Assembly: GCA_015064635.1 (NCBI GenBank)
Contig: SVRV01000015.1
Location: 1-49,469 of the forward strand
Length of the DNA stretch: 49,469 nucleotides
Reading direction: 5' to 3'
Source of the DNA: Oscillospiraceae bacterium
Lineage (GTDB): Bacteria > Bacillota > Clostridia > Oscillospirales > SIG627
Shown: positions 34,193 through 43,167 of the stretch, one piece after another
Numbering within the stretch: the stretch's first letter is position 1
Layout of the letters: each line of letters starts with the position of its first letter
Notes under the pieces: generated by a model
Told to the model about the DNA's origin: nothing
Seen by the model: the letters and a program-made list of their open reading frames with translations, nothing else
The model's database searches: none
Translations under genes and position numbers: made by a program

Positions 34193-34885
34193 TTACAATC
34201 CATTAATAATTTCGCAAAGCACCTCGCCCGCCTGCTCCGCCGCTTTTACGGCGAAGGTATCGTAGCTCATCTCGGCTCCGTTGTCGGCAAAATCGGAAAT
34301 ACTTCTCAATACAAGAAAAGGAACCTCATTGAGTATGCAGGTCTGTGAAATGGAAGCTCCCTCCATCTCCACACATTCGCCCTTCATTTCATCTCTCAGT
34401 CGGCGGCTCACCTCGTCCGATTCAACAAAGCAATCTCCGCTGAGGATTCTGCCCTTGGTAAAATTCTTGATTTTACCCGATTCCTTCATTTTTTCACATG
34501 CCTTTTCAGCAAGTGTTATGAGTCTGTTGTCGCATTTGAATATGTAGGTACCAAGTCCGTTTTCCTGCTCAAGAAGCTCAAGGGGATGAAAATCATGGTA
34601 GACCGTTTCTTCGGCAATGACCATATCCAGAACAGAAAGGCTCTTGTTGAGTCCGCCGGCAATACCCACGTTTATGATATAATCCACGGAAAAGTTAAAA
34701 ATAAGCCTTTGCGTTGCTACCGCACTGTTTACTTTACCAATTCCGGATACGCAGGCGATTATTCTCTTGCCCTCATAAAAAGCTTCGTATATACTGTGTT
34801 TTTCCTCTATAAGAGTGGCGTTGAATTTTTCTTTTATATATGCAATTTCCTTATTCATTGCACATATAATACCTACTGTCAGCAT
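34193..34885 (-). CDS. mtnN: 5'-methylthioadenosine/S-adenosylhomocysteine nucleosidase
   Basis: Encodes 230 residues from the ATG at 34885, preceded by AGAGGTGG. A TTG five codons upstream overlaps the sigma gene and is less likely. The enzyme hydrolyses MTA and SAH to adenine and thioribose products. Motifs are GIICAMNKEIAYIKE, SGIGKVNSAVATQRL, NVGIAGGLNKSLSVLDMV, the catalytic Glu region CVEMEGASISQTC, and RSISDFAD with the catalytic Asp. It is the last gene behind dnaG and two sigma factors, 11 bases after the sigma stop. Confidence 0.94.
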   Translation of the reverse strand: MLTVGIICAMNKEIAYIKEKFNATLIEEKHSIYEAFYEGKRIIACVSGIGKVNSAVATQRLIFNFSVDYIINVGIAGGLNKSLSVLDMVIAEETVYHDFHPLELLEQENGLGTYIFKCDNRLITLAEKACEKMKESGKIKNFTKGRILSGDCFVESDEVSRRLRDEMKGECVEMEGASISQTCILNEVPFLVLRSISDFADNGAEMSYDTFAVKAAEQAGEVLCEIINGL

Positions 34886-34896
34886 ACATCCACCTC

Positions 34897-36039
34897 TCAA
34901 TCAAGATAATCTCTGAGTTTCTTTGAACGGCTGGGGTGACGGAGCTTTCTGAGTGCCTTTGCCTCAATCTGTCTGATACGCTCACGGGTGATATTAAATT
35001 CACGTCCCACCTCTTCAAGAGTGCGCGTTCTTCCGTCTTCAAGACCGAATCTCAACTTGAGAACATTCTTTTCACGGTTTGTGAGTGTGTTCAACACCTC
35101 TTCAAGCTGTTCGCGAAGAAGTGTATAACCTACTGCATCGGCAGGTGCCGGAGCTTCATCGTCGGGAATGAAATCCCCAAGATGGCTGTCCTCCTCCTCA
35201 CCTATGGGTGTTTCCAGTGACACGGGCTCCTGTGCTACCTTCAATATGTCACGAACCTTTTCAACCGGCATATTAATTGCCTCGGATATCTCCTCGGGAG
35301 AAGCATCGTGTCCCTTTTCCTGCAATATCTGACGTGAGGCACGCTGAACCTTGTGTATTGTCTCCACCATATGTACGGGGATTCTGATAGTTCTTGCCTG
35401 GTCGGCTATAGCTCTTGTTATCGCCTGTCTTATCCACCAGGTTGCATAGGTTGAAAATTTATATCCCTTTGTATAGTCAAATTTTTCAACAGCCTTCATA
35501 AGACCGAGGTTTCCTTCCTGAATCAGGTCAAGGAAGTACATACCTCTTCCCATATATCTCTTGGCAATACTTACCACAAGTCGGAGATTGGCTTCCACAA
35601 GAAGCTCCTTTGCCTTTTCGTCACCGTCAAGCATTCTTTGAGAAAGCTCGATTTCTTTTTCGGTCTCCAAAAGCGGTACCTTGCCTATTTCCTTTAAATA
35701 CATTCTGACATGGTCTTCTATTGCAAGTCCTTCACTCACAAGTGCGTTTTCCATATCTTCCGAGGTCTCAAGAGTCTCGACTTCTTCAATATCATCAAAG
35801 TTTTCAAGGTCGAGATAGGAATCCACTACTTCTATTCCCATGGCTTCCATTACTTCGTATACCTTGTCCATTGTTTCGGCATCTATTTCCACACTGTCAA
35901 GCGCCTCGATTATTTCAAGAGGAGTAACCGAGCCCTTCAACTTGATTCTGTTGATAAATGCCTGTACCTCCGGAGCCAGTTCCTTGAGCTGCTCCTGTGA
36001 TGATAAATCTTTGTCTTTGTCCAAATTGTTGCTGTTCAT
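34897..36039 (-). CDS. rpoD: Primary sigma factor RpoD/SigA (copy 1)
   Basis: Encodes 380 residues, similar to B. subtilis SigA (371). It directs RNA polymerase to housekeeping promoters. Region 1.1 (about 20-70), region 1.2 ([18 protein letters not shown], about 107-124), region 2 ([55 protein letters not shown]), region 3 ([13 protein letters not shown] to [12 protein letters not shown]) and region 4 ([38 protein letters not shown]) are all intact. It ends [11 protein letters not shown], the canonical primary-sigma C-terminus. It is third in the dnaG operon. Its Shine-Dalgarno is weak. Confidence 0.95.
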   Translation of the reverse strand: MNSNNLDKDKDLSSQEQLKELAPEVQAFINRIKLKGSVTPLEIIEALDSVEIDAETMDKVYEVMEAMGIEVVDSYLDLENFDDIEEVETLETSEDMENALVSEGLAIEDHVRMYLKEIGKVPLLETEKEIELSQRMLDGDEKAKELLVEANLRLVVSIAKRYMGRGMYFLDLIQEGNLGLMKAVEKFDYTKGYKFSTYATWWIRQAITRAIADQARTIRIPVHMVETIHKVQRASRQILQEKGHDASPEEISEAINMPVEKVRDILKVAQEPVSLETPIGEEEDSHLGDFIPDDEAPAPADAVGYTLLREQLEEVLNTLTNREKNVLKLRFGLEDGRTRTLEEVGREFNITRERIRQIEAKALRKLRHPSRSKKLRDYLD

Positions 36040-36094
36040 AGTCTTTGCGTTGTCCCTTTCTTTGTTCGCCGTTTGTATGTTTATTGCTTATTTG

Positions 36095-37216
36095 TTACCT
36101 GAATCCTTTAAATTTTGATATTCTTGTTGGGTGACGAAGCTTTCTGAGTGCTTTTGCCTCTATCTGTCGGATACGTTCTCTTGTAATATTAAACGCCTTT
36201 CCAACCTCTTCAAGAGTCCTCGGTACTCCGTCGTCAAGTCCGAATCTCATTCGGATGACGTTCTCCTCCCTCTCGGTAAGAGTCTTTAAAACCTCGCCAA
36301 TCTGTTCCCTGAGCATTGTCTTTCCCACAATTTCGTCAGGCTCGGGCGATGTTTCGTCTGCGATAAATTCGCCGATACTGCTTTCTTCATCCTCGCCTAC
36401 GGGGCTGTCAATGGAAATCGGCTCCTGTGCTATCTGCATTATCTCACGCACCTTATCCATATGCATTCCCGACAGCTCGGCGATTTCCTCAATGGTTGCC
36501 TCTCTGCCCTTCTCCTGCAATATCTGACGTGAGCATCTTTGAATTCTGTGCATTGTCTCTACCATATGCACGGGAATTCTGATAGTTCTTGACTGATCAG
36601 CCAGTGCTCGTGTTATTGCCTGTCTTATCCACCAGGTCGCGTAGGTCGAAAACTTATAACCCTTTGTATAGTCGAATTTCTCCACAGCCTTGATAAGTCC
36701 GGAGTTACCCTCCTGTATCAAGTCAAGAAGTCCCATACCGCGTCCTATGTATCTTTTTGCGATACTTACGACAAGACGTAAATTGGCTTCAACAAGAGTG
36801 TTTCTTGCCGCTATATCACCTTCCGAAATTTTCTTGGCAAGCTCTATCTCGTCTTCTGCCGATAAAAGATTGATTTTTCCTATGTCCTTGAGATACATTT
36901 TTACATGGTCTTCAATGGGCATAGCATCGTTTGACAGGAGAGAATCCATATCCTCCTCAGGGTCAAACGGCTCCTCCGTATCATCGAAATTTTCAAAATC
37001 GGGAAGATCGTCGGGAATGTCCGGAACCGTTACCTCTATTCCAAGCTCCTCGAGCTTTGAATACAGCTTATCGGTTTCCTCATCGGTCATTGCATTTGCT
37101 TCTATGACCTCAAGTATTTCGTCGCTGTCCAGCGTACCTTTCTTTTTTGCTTTTATGATGAGTTCGTTGATGTCTGCTTTTTCTTCTGCGGGAGTTATCG
37201 GTAATTTGTTTGCCAT
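36095..37216 (-). CDS. Second primary-type sigma-70 factor (copy 2)
   Basis: Encodes 373 residues and closely resembles its downstream neighbour. The region 2.4 helix ([15 protein letters not shown]) and the region 4.2 helix ([21 protein letters not shown]) are nearly identical, predicting overlapping promoter recognition. Differences: region 1.1 is divergent with [16 protein letters not shown], region 2.3 has [13 protein letters not shown] (Ser for Leu), and the end is [10 protein letters not shown] instead of the conserved KLRDYLD type. It lies directly behind dnaG, in the place where sigA normally sits. It could be an alternative housekeeping (group 1/2) sigma factor used under some growth condition. 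Confidence 0.9.
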   Translation of the reverse strand: MANKLPITPAEEKADINELIIKAKKKGTLDSDEILEVIEANAMTDEETDKLYSKLEELGIEVTVPDIPDDLPDFENFDDTEEPFDPEEDMDSLLSNDAMPIEDHVKMYLKDIGKINLLSAEDEIELAKKISEGDIAARNTLVEANLRLVVSIAKRYIGRGMGLLDLIQEGNSGLIKAVEKFDYTKGYKFSTYATWWIRQAITRALADQSRTIRIPVHMVETMHRIQRCSRQILQEKGREATIEEIAELSGMHMDKVREIMQIAQEPISIDSPVGEDEESSIGEFIADETSPEPDEIVGKTMLREQIGEVLKTLTEREENVIRMRFGLDDGVPRTLEEVGKAFNITRERIRQIEAKALRKLRHPTRISKFKGFR

Positions 37217-37240
37217 AATCCTTTTCCTTTCAACGTAACT

Positions 37241-38998
37241 TTATTTTTTTGTTTTTTTAAGTTCTTCGATACGTTTAAAAAACGAATCGTCCGAGCCGTC
37301 GTCGCTTTTCTTTCTGTCAGCTTCCTTTCTGAGGCTTCTTGCAAGCTCTGCCGCCACCGCCTCGCTGTTATTTTTAAGCTCGTTCCTTCTCACTGTCATC
37401 TGTACGATTCTTCCCATTTCATCAGCTGTAAATGCATCTCCGAAGGTTTCGATACCGTCCTGCAAGGCATCGGCGTTTCTGCAAATCTCACGCCACACCT
37501 TTTTCGAAAACTCGCATTGGAATATCTCCTCTGACAGCAGCTCCTTTAAAGACGGTGAATTTATAAATTCGGGACGAATCATCAGAATTCCCAAAAGGTT
37601 CTCTTCTTTTTTTACGGTAGACAGGTTCTTTGCACTGTCTGCATTGATTCTGTCGCCGTAGCCGATACTTTTGTTTATATCGTCACGCACTGCATCCTTA
37701 ACGGCACGCCTGTGCGTCTTTATCTGACGTTTTTTTATCTCGTTTCTTATAATCTCTGCGGCTATCCCCGATTCGGCGGATATACGCTGTACAAATATTT
37801 CCTTTTCTATGTCACTGTAAACGCCCGAAAGCATCTGACAGCACTCGTCGAGATATGCAAGCTTCTGCTCGGGTATGTCTAAATTGTACTTGGAGGAAAT
37901 ATTCTTTATCGCATACTCTATGTGACCGTCCGAGCCTTTTAAAAGCTTCTCAAAGGAAGCCTTACCGTATTTCTTTATGTATTCGTCCGGGTCCTTTGCT
38001 CCCTCAACCGTCACGACCTTTACCTTGACACCAACATCCCCCAGCATATCTATTGCTCTCTTTGAGGCTCTTTGTCCCGCCTCATCCGAATCGTAGCAAA
38101 GATAGACCGTGTTTGCATATCTTGAGATAATGCGTGTTTGCTCCGAGGTAAGCGCTGTACCGAGTGTTGCCACCGCATTTACAAAGCCCGCTTGCTGCAA
38201 TGCTACCACGTCCATGTATCCTTCGCAAAGTATAAGAGAGGAATCGGTGTTATTCTTTGCGTGATTGAGAGCATAAAGATTACGGCTTTTCTTGAACACG
38301 GGTGTGTCCGAGGAGTTCAGATATTTCGGCTTTCCGTCACCTATTATTCTGCCGCCAAAGGCTATTACGTTTCCCGAAAGGTCAAATATGGGGAACATTA
38401 TTCGATTACGGAAATAATCAAACAGCCTTCCCGACTTTTGAGAAACTCCTGCCAAAAATCCGTTTTTAATCTCTTCTTTTTCAAAGCCTTTGGACATAAG
38501 ATATCCCGTCAGAGAATCCCATGAGGTATCTGCGTATCCTATACCGAAGCGCTTTATTATGGCGGGAGTAAGTCCTCTTCCTGTAATATATGAAAGTGCA
38601 TCCTTGTTTTCGGGTGCAATAAGTGAATCGTAAAAGAACCGTGCGGCAAGCTTATTCATTTCAAAATACCGCTCTTTGTTCACTCTCGCACGCATTGCGT
38701 TTCCGTCCTCGGGAACAGTCAGTCCCGCACGGGCGGCAAGATGCTCGATTGCCGTGACGTAATCCACGTTTTCCATCTTCATCACGAAGGTTATAACATC
38801 TCCTCCGGCACCGCAACCGAAGCAATAAAAGTTTTCGTTATTTCTGAAAACTGTGAAGGAGGGTGTTTTTTCACTGTGAAAGGGACAACATCCCGTAAGG
38901 TTTGAGCCTGCACGCTTTAGCTGTACATATTGGGAAATAACGTCCTCTATGTTGCATCTCGCCTTGAGCTCGTGTATAAATTCCTGCGGAAAAGCCAA
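37241..38998 (-). CDS. dnaG: DNA primase
   Basis: Encodes 585 residues. It makes RNA primers for replication. The N-terminal zinc ribbon is seen as CCPFHSEKTPSFTV and FYCFGCGAGGDVI (about 37-68). The catalytic core has GRIIGDGKPKYLNSSDTPVF, and the TOPRIM region has LILCEGYMDVVALQQAGF and YLCYDSDEAGQRASKRA with the metal-binding acidic residues. A C-terminal helicase-interaction region is present but weakly conserved. The start is TTG behind AGGGGGTG. It heads the macromolecular-synthesis operon dnaG-sigma-sigma-mtnN. Confidence 0.96.
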   Translation of the reverse strand: MAFPQEFIHELKARCNIEDVISQYVQLKRAGSNLTGCCPFHSEKTPSFTVFRNNENFYCFGCGAGGDVITFVMKMENVDYVTAIEHLAARAGLTVPEDGNAMRARVNKERYFEMNKLAARFFYDSLIAPENKDALSYITGRGLTPAIIKRFGIGYADTSWDSLTGYLMSKGFEKEEIKNGFLAGVSQKSGRLFDYFRNRIMFPIFDLSGNVIAFGGRIIGDGKPKYLNSSDTPVFKKSRNLYALNHAKNNTDSSLILCEGYMDVVALQQAGFVNAVATLGTALTSEQTRIISRYANTVYLCYDSDEAGQRASKRAIDMLGDVGVKVKVVTVEGAKDPDEYIKKYGKASFEKLLKGSDGHIEYAIKNISSKYNLDIPEQKLAYLDECCQMLSGVYSDIEKEIFVQRISAESGIAAEIIRNEIKKRQIKTHRRAVKDAVRDDINKSIGYGDRINADSAKNLSTVKKEENLLGILMIRPEFINSPSLKELLSEEIFQCEFSKKVWREICRNADALQDGIETFGDAFTADEMGRIVQMTVRRNELKNNSEAVAAELARSLRKEADRKKSDDGSDDSFFKRIEELKKTKK

Positions 38999-39041
38999 CC
39001 CTTCACCCCCTTTTCAAAGTTTCCTATAATACATATACGCT

Positions 39042-39066
39042 AAAAAAGGCGAATTTCCTTTTTTAT
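39042..39066 (-). terminator. Terminator after yifB
   Basis: On the minus strand AAAAAAGG and CCTTTTTT form an 8-bp stem around AAATTCG. It lies in the 96-base gap between yifB and dnaG. Confidence 0.6.
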
Positions 39067-39094
39067 TTTTGATAATTTATATTTTTTTATTCAT

Positions 39095-40621
39095 TTAATG
39101 TGTATCAAAATACTTTCTGTCGAGACTTCTAAGCTGAATTGCCTCAAAAACATGCTGTTTTTCAACAGAAAAGCTTCTGTCAAGGTCTGCAACCGTACGT
39201 GCCACACGCACGATTCTGTCATAGCCCCTTGCAGAAAGTGTCAGCTTTTCAAACGCCATCTTCAGCATCTCATCTGCCTCGTAGGAGAACGCACAGTTTT
39301 CCTTAAGTCTTGCATGGAGCGGATCTTTTTCAAGTCCAAGCTTTATAAGACGCTTTGCGGCGAATTCTCTTGCCGCATTGACACGGCTTCGCACCGCCTC
39401 GGAGCTTTCCAATTTTGCTCCCGAATTCATCTGGTCATAGCTTACGGCGGGCACCTCTATTTGTATATCTATTCTGTCAAGCATAGGACCCGATATCTTG
39501 TCCAGATACTTTTTTACCGCCGAATATGAGCAATTACATTCCTTTTGCTCACTTCCGAAATATCCGCACGGACATGGGTTCATCGCACAGACCATCATGA
39601 AATTACTTGGAAAATCCATTTTGTAATTTGCTCTTGAAACCACTATTTTGCCATCCTCAAGCGGCTGGCGCAGAGATTCAAGCGTCTTTTTGTTAAACTC
39701 GGTTAGCTCATCAAGGAAAAGCACACCGTTGTGAGCAAGGGATACCTCACCAGGTTGAGGATTAACACCGCCACCCACAATACCTATATGCGAAACCGTG
39801 TGATGAGGAGAGCGAAACGGTCTTGTATTTATAACGGGGTTACTGTTTGACAGATTACCCGTAATTGAATGTATTTTTGTAGCTTCTATCATTTCCTCGT
39901 AGGTCATATCGGGAAGAATTCCCACAAGTGCCTTTGACAGCATACTTTTTCCCGAACCCGGAGGGCCGATAAGAAGCACGTTGTGTCCTCCTGCCGCCGC
40001 TATTTCCATAGCACGCTTCGCCTTTTCCTGTCCCTTGATATCCGAAAAATCAAGTAGAGCACTTCTGTCTGAGGAAAACACCGAGCTGTTGTATTCGGTA
40101 GGCTTCATGGGTGATATTCCACGCAAATGGTCTATGAGCTGCTTTATATTTTTAACGCCGTATACCTCAATGTCTTTAACCGCAGATGCTTCAAGTACAT
40201 TCGCTTCGGGAAGGAATACTCGCTTTTTGCCCGACTCTCTTGCCGTAAGACACATAGGCAGTGCACCCGAAACCGCTCTCAAATCACCTGCAAGAGAAAG
40301 CTCACCGATAAAGGTGGCATCGTCCGTATCAATATTCTCAAGAACCGTATGCTTAAGCATCGAAACAAGAATTGCAAGGTCGTAATACGAACCTATTTTT
40401 TTCTTGTCCGCAGGTGCAAGGTTAACCGTTGTTCTGCCCTTTATAAACGGCAATTGATTGTTTGTGGTAACCGCACGGATTCTGTCCATAGCCTCCTTGA
40501 CGGATACGTCGGGAAGTCCGATTACGGATATTTCGGGAAGTCCCTTCTCAAAGTTGCATTCAACACTGACCTCAAAGCCGTCAATTCCCCATATTGCAAC
40601 AGTATAAACAGTATTGACCAT
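39095..40621 (-). CDS. YifB/ComM-family Mg-chelatase-like AAA ATPase
   Basis: Encodes 508 residues from the ATG at 40621, preceded by GGAGGTGC. An upstream in-frame ATG lacks such a site. ComM is a hexameric helicase that promotes branch migration during natural transformation; many bacteria that are not naturally competent also carry it. The N-terminal Lon-like domain has IWGIDGFEVSVE and VIGLPDVSVKEAMDRI. The AAA core has Walker A LIGPPGSGKSM, FRSPHHTVSH, FLDELTEFNKKTLESLRQPLEDG and CAMNPCPCGYFG. The C-terminal part has LSARGYDRIVRVARTVADLD. Nothing adjacent suggests a particular role. Confidence 0.94.
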   Translation of the reverse strand: MVNTVYTVAIWGIDGFEVSVECNFEKGLPEISVIGLPDVSVKEAMDRIRAVTTNNQLPFIKGRTTVNLAPADKKKIGSYYDLAILVSMLKHTVLENIDTDDATFIGELSLAGDLRAVSGALPMCLTARESGKKRVFLPEANVLEASAVKDIEVYGVKNIKQLIDHLRGISPMKPTEYNSSVFSSDRSALLDFSDIKGQEKAKRAMEIAAAGGHNVLLIGPPGSGKSMLSKALVGILPDMTYEEMIEATKIHSITGNLSNSNPVINTRPFRSPHHTVSHIGIVGGGVNPQPGEVSLAHNGVLFLDELTEFNKKTLESLRQPLEDGKIVVSRANYKMDFPSNFMMVCAMNPCPCGYFGSEQKECNCSYSAVKKYLDKISGPMLDRIDIQIEVPAVSYDQMNSGAKLESSEAVRSRVNAAREFAAKRLIKLGLEKDPLHARLKENCAFSYEADEMLKMAFEKLTLSARGYDRIVRVARTVADLDRSFSVEKQHVFEAIQLRSLDRKYFDTH

Positions 40622-40651
40622 AAGCACCTCCAAAAGACAGATATTCATTGT

Positions 40652-40680
40652 ATTATACTATATTTTGCAGCACTTTGCAA
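40652..40680 (-). promoter_or_regulatory. Promoter of yifB
   Basis: TTGCAA (40680-40675), a 17-base spacer and TATAAT (40657-40652) on the minus strand. Confidence 0.8.
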
Positions 40681-40743
40681 TAGCGAAAAACAAAAAACAA
40701 TCCGCCTTTTTGAAAAAAACTTTTCATTTTTTTGAAAAAAGTA

Positions 40744-40772
40744 TTGAAATAAAAAAACAAATGTGATATACT
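40744..40772 (+). promoter_or_regulatory. Promoter of tRNA-Leu
   Basis: TTGAAA (40744-40749), a 17-base spacer and TATACT (40767-40772), ending 15 bases before the mature tRNA. Confidence 0.85.
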
Positions 40773-40787
40773 AACTGAGTAATATGT

Positions 40788-40874
40788 GCCGGTGTGATGG
40801 AATTGGCAGACGTACGGGACTCAAAATCCCGCGGTAGCAATACCGTGCGGGTTCGACCCCCGCCACCGGCACCA
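40788..40874 (+). tRNA. tRNA-Leu (anticodon CAA)
   Basis: A class II tRNA with acceptor stem GCCGGTG/CACCGGC and encoded CCA. The anticodon stem CGGGA/TCCCG flanks loop CTCAAAA, giving anticodon CAA (reads UUG). A long variable arm (GCGGTAGCAATACCGTGC) and T loop GGGTTCGACCCCC are present. The length is 87 bases including CCA. It is a single gene with its own promoter and terminator. Confidence 0.96.
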
Positions 40875-40935
40875 TTATAATTTAGGGCAAGGTTTTTGTG
40901 CTTTGCTTTTTTTGATTTAAGCTATTCAACAAAGG

Positions 40936-40965
40936 GAAGCAGTCTGCAAGAGCTGCTTCTTTTTT
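40936..40965 (+). terminator. Terminator of tRNA-Leu
   Basis: GAAGCAG (40936-40942) pairs with CTGCTTC (40953-40959) and is followed by TTTTTT. Confidence 0.8.
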
Positions 40966-40987
40966 ACAATCGGATGATAAAAACATG

Positions 40988-41016
40988 AGGTACTTACCTG
41001 AAAAATACAAGTACCT
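40988..41016 (+). promoter_or_regulatory. Inverted repeat in front of the PAP2-type gene
   Basis: AGGTACTT (40988-40995) pairs perfectly with AAGTACCT (41009-41016), spaced by 13 bases. There is no U-tract. It could be a leader hairpin or a protein-binding operator. Confidence 0.4.
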
Positions 41017-41049
41017 TTGGATAACAGTTTTTTGAGGCGGTACAAAGTT

Positions 41050-41739
41050 ATGAAAAAGCTTTTAAAAAACAAAATTAATATTGAATTCTTTATTGTACTG
41101 GCAGTAGCCTTTTTATGGAATAATTTTGTATATTGGGGTGCCAAAGTACTTACCCAACACAGATTTCACTATGACATCACTTCATTTATTGATGAAATGA
41201 TTCCGTTTTTACCGTGGACAGTGTCAATATATTTTGGATGCTATGTGTTCTGGTTTGCAAATTATTGCCTATGCGCAACCTGGGAAAAATCCGAGCGCAA
41301 CAGGTTTTTCTGTGCGGATTTCTTGGCAAAGGGAATATGTTTTCTTATTTTCGTTTTAATCCCCACAACAAATGTGCGCCCGGAAATTACCGAAACAGGT
41401 ATATGGGGATTTTTGATGAATTTCCTTTACACCGTTGACTCGGCGGACAACCTGTTCCCGTCCATACATTGCCTTGCAAGCTGGCTGTGTTGGATAGGCG
41501 TGAGAAAAAACAAATCAGTCTCCAAGGTATACAGCTATATCTCCCTATTCATTGCAATCACAATATGCATATCCACCTTAACCACACGCCAGCACGTAAT
41601 CATTGATGTTATAGGCGGTGTGCTTTTGGCAGAGCTTTGCTACTTTATAGCGGGGCATCCAAGAGTTTCGCATCTTTACTCAAAGGCTATATCCAAAATA
41701 CGTTCCCTTTTCCCTTCAAAACAAAAGTCTGACAGATAA
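41050..41739 (+). CDS. PAP2-type membrane phosphatase
   Basis: Encodes 229 residues from the ATG at 41050, preceded by GAGGCGG; an upstream in-frame TTG is less likely. Five or six hydrophobic segments span about 10-30, 55-75, 100-120, 155-172 and 180-205. The catalytic motifs of the PAP2 superfamily are visible as NLFPSIHCLASW (motif with Ser-x-His) and TTRQHVIIDVIGGVLLAEL (Arg and His-x(3)-Asp). The first Lys/Arg motif is less clear. Such enzymes act on undecaprenyl or phosphatidyl phosphates, or transfer inositol phosphate. The substrate is unknown. Confidence 0.8.
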   Translation: MKKLLKNKINIEFFIVLAVAFLWNNFVYWGAKVLTQHRFHYDITSFIDEMIPFLPWTVSIYFGCYVFWFANYCLCATWEKSERNRFFCADFLAKGICFLIFVLIPTTNVRPEITETGIWGFLMNFLYTVDSADNLFPSIHCLASWLCWIGVRKNKSVSKVYSYISLFIAITICISTLTTRQHVIIDVIGGVLLAELCYFIAGHPRVSHLYSKAISKIRSLFPSKQKSDR

Positions 41740-41755
41740 ACGTCAGGCTTTTTTT
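41726..41755 (+). terminator. Terminator overlapping the end of the PAP2-type gene
   Basis: AGTCTGAC (41726-41733) pairs with GTCAGGCT (41742-41749), one G-U, and is followed by TTTTTT. The left arm lies inside the coding region. Confidence 0.8.
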
Positions 41756-41797
41756 GATGCAATTATACAAAAAAATCCTCTATGAAAAAGAAAAATA

Positions 41798-41826
41798 TTG
41801 ACTAATGGGATTTTTAGTGATAGAAT
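41798..41826 (+). promoter_or_regulatory. Promoter of the thyA operon
   Basis: TTGACT (41798-41803), a 17-base spacer and TAGAAT (41821-41826). It drives a transcript that may reach gltX-glnS. Confidence 0.82.
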
Positions 41827-41857
41827 ATACTGTATATATTTTATTAGGAGAGAAAAA

Positions 41858-42688
41858 ATGAGTTTAGCCGACAGAATATTCGTTGAAAATTGCAAAAATA
41901 TACTTGAAAACGGTGTATGGGACAAGGAGTTTGAGGTTCGCCCCCGTTGGGAAGACGGAACTCCAGCATACACAAAAAAATGCTTTGCCATAGTTAACCG
42001 CTACAATCTTGAAGAGGAGTTTCCCATCATGACACTCCGCCGTACCTTCATCAAAACAGCGGTGAACGAGATTCTCTGGATATGGCAGAAAAAATCCAAT
42101 AATATTCATGACCTCAATGCCAAAATTTGGGACAAATGGGCAGATGAGGACGGCTCTATCGGTACTGCATACGGCTATCAGCTGGGTATCAAGCACGAAT
42201 ACAAAGAAGGTATGTTTGACCAGGTTGACCGAGTTATATATGACCTGAAGCACAACCCCAACAGCAGACGTATAATGACAAATATATACAATCATGCGGA
42301 TCTGCACTCAATGAATCTTTACCCCTGTGCTTACTCCATGACCTTCAACGTAGCAAACGGCAAGCTTTCGGCAATTCTCAATCAGAGAAGTCAGGATATG
42401 CTTGCAGCCAATAACTGGAATGTATGTCAGTACGCCGTGCTCACCCATATGCTTGCTCAGGTAACAGGGCTTGGGGTTGGCGAATTTGTACACGTTATAG
42501 CAGATGCACACATTTACGAAAGACACATTCCCATTATAGAACGCCTTATTGAAAAGCCTCAATTTGATGCACCAAAGTTTGAACTTGACAAGACAATTGA
42601 CGATTTCTATAAATTCACCGACTCAAGCTTTACTCTCACAGATTACAAATACAACGATTTTAACGAAAGAATAGAGGTAGCGGAATGA
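41858..42688 (+). CDS. thyA: Thymidylate synthase ThyA
   Basis: Encodes 276 residues from the ATG at 41858, preceded by TAGGAGAG. It methylates dUMP with methylene-tetrahydrofolate, giving dTMP and dihydrofolate. The active-site Cys is in LYPCAYSMTFNV (about 157), with the phosphate-binding RR in NSRRIMTN and Arg in NQRSQDM. The dUMP-selecting Asn is in WNVCQYAVLTHM, and DAHIYERH supplies the conserved His and Tyr. The PCAY form, without the His of PCH in E. coli ThyA, is shared with the shorter Bacillus/phage-type enzymes as I recall them. It overlaps folA by ATGA; FolA recycles the dihydrofolate made here. Confidence 0.94.
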   Translation: MSLADRIFVENCKNILENGVWDKEFEVRPRWEDGTPAYTKKCFAIVNRYNLEEEFPIMTLRRTFIKTAVNEILWIWQKKSNNIHDLNAKIWDKWADEDGSIGTAYGYQLGIKHEYKEGMFDQVDRVIYDLKHNPNSRRIMTNIYNHADLHSMNLYPCAYSMTFNVANGKLSAILNQRSQDMLAANNWNVCQYAVLTHMLAQVTGLGVGEFVHVIADAHIYERHIPIIERLIEKPQFDAPKFELDKTIDDFYKFTDSSFTLTDYKYNDFNERIEVAE

Positions 42689-43167
42689 ACTTAATTGTTG
42701 CCATAGATAAAAACAACGGTATCGGAAAAAACGGAGATCTGCTTTGCCACCTTTCCGCAGACCTCAAGCATTTCAAGGAAGTAACCACGGGAAAAACGGT
42801 AATTATGGGTTATAACACTCTCATCTCTCTTCCCAAGAGTGCTCCTCTCAAAAACAGACGAAACATAGTGCTTTACGAAAACGATATAACAGTTGAAGGT
42901 GCTGAAATAGTACACAGCCTTGATGAGCTTTTTGAGCTTCTCGGCGATATTGACAACGATGAGTATTTTGTAATAGGCGGTGCAATGGTATATACCCTTC
43001 TCATGCCCTATTGCAAGAAGCTTTTTATAACACACATTGACAAAGCTTTTGATGCGGACAGATTTTTGCCCGAAATAAAGGCTGACGAATGGCGTGCAAT
43101 TGAAGAAAGTGAGCCAATGGAGGAGGAAGGGATTCCCTTCCGTTACGTGACCTACGAAAGAATATGA
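42685..43167 (+). CDS. folA: Dihydrofolate reductase
   Basis: Encodes 160 residues, the normal size. It reduces dihydrofolate with NADPH and is the trimethoprim target. The N-terminus MNLIVAIDKNNGIGKNGDLL carries the NADPH/folate loop. The active-site Asp is in LSADLKHFKEVTTGKTVIMG. The conserved YFVIGGAMVYTLLMP binds cofactor. It overlaps thyA at its start and the THUMP methyltransferase gene at its end, both by ATGA. Confidence 0.96.
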   Translation: MNLIVAIDKNNGIGKNGDLLCHLSADLKHFKEVTTGKTVIMGYNTLISLPKSAPLKNRRNIVLYENDITVEGAEIVHSLDELFELLGDIDNDEYFVIGGAMVYTLLMPYCKKLFITHIDKAFDADRFLPEIKADEWRAIEESEPMEEEGIPFRYVTYERI

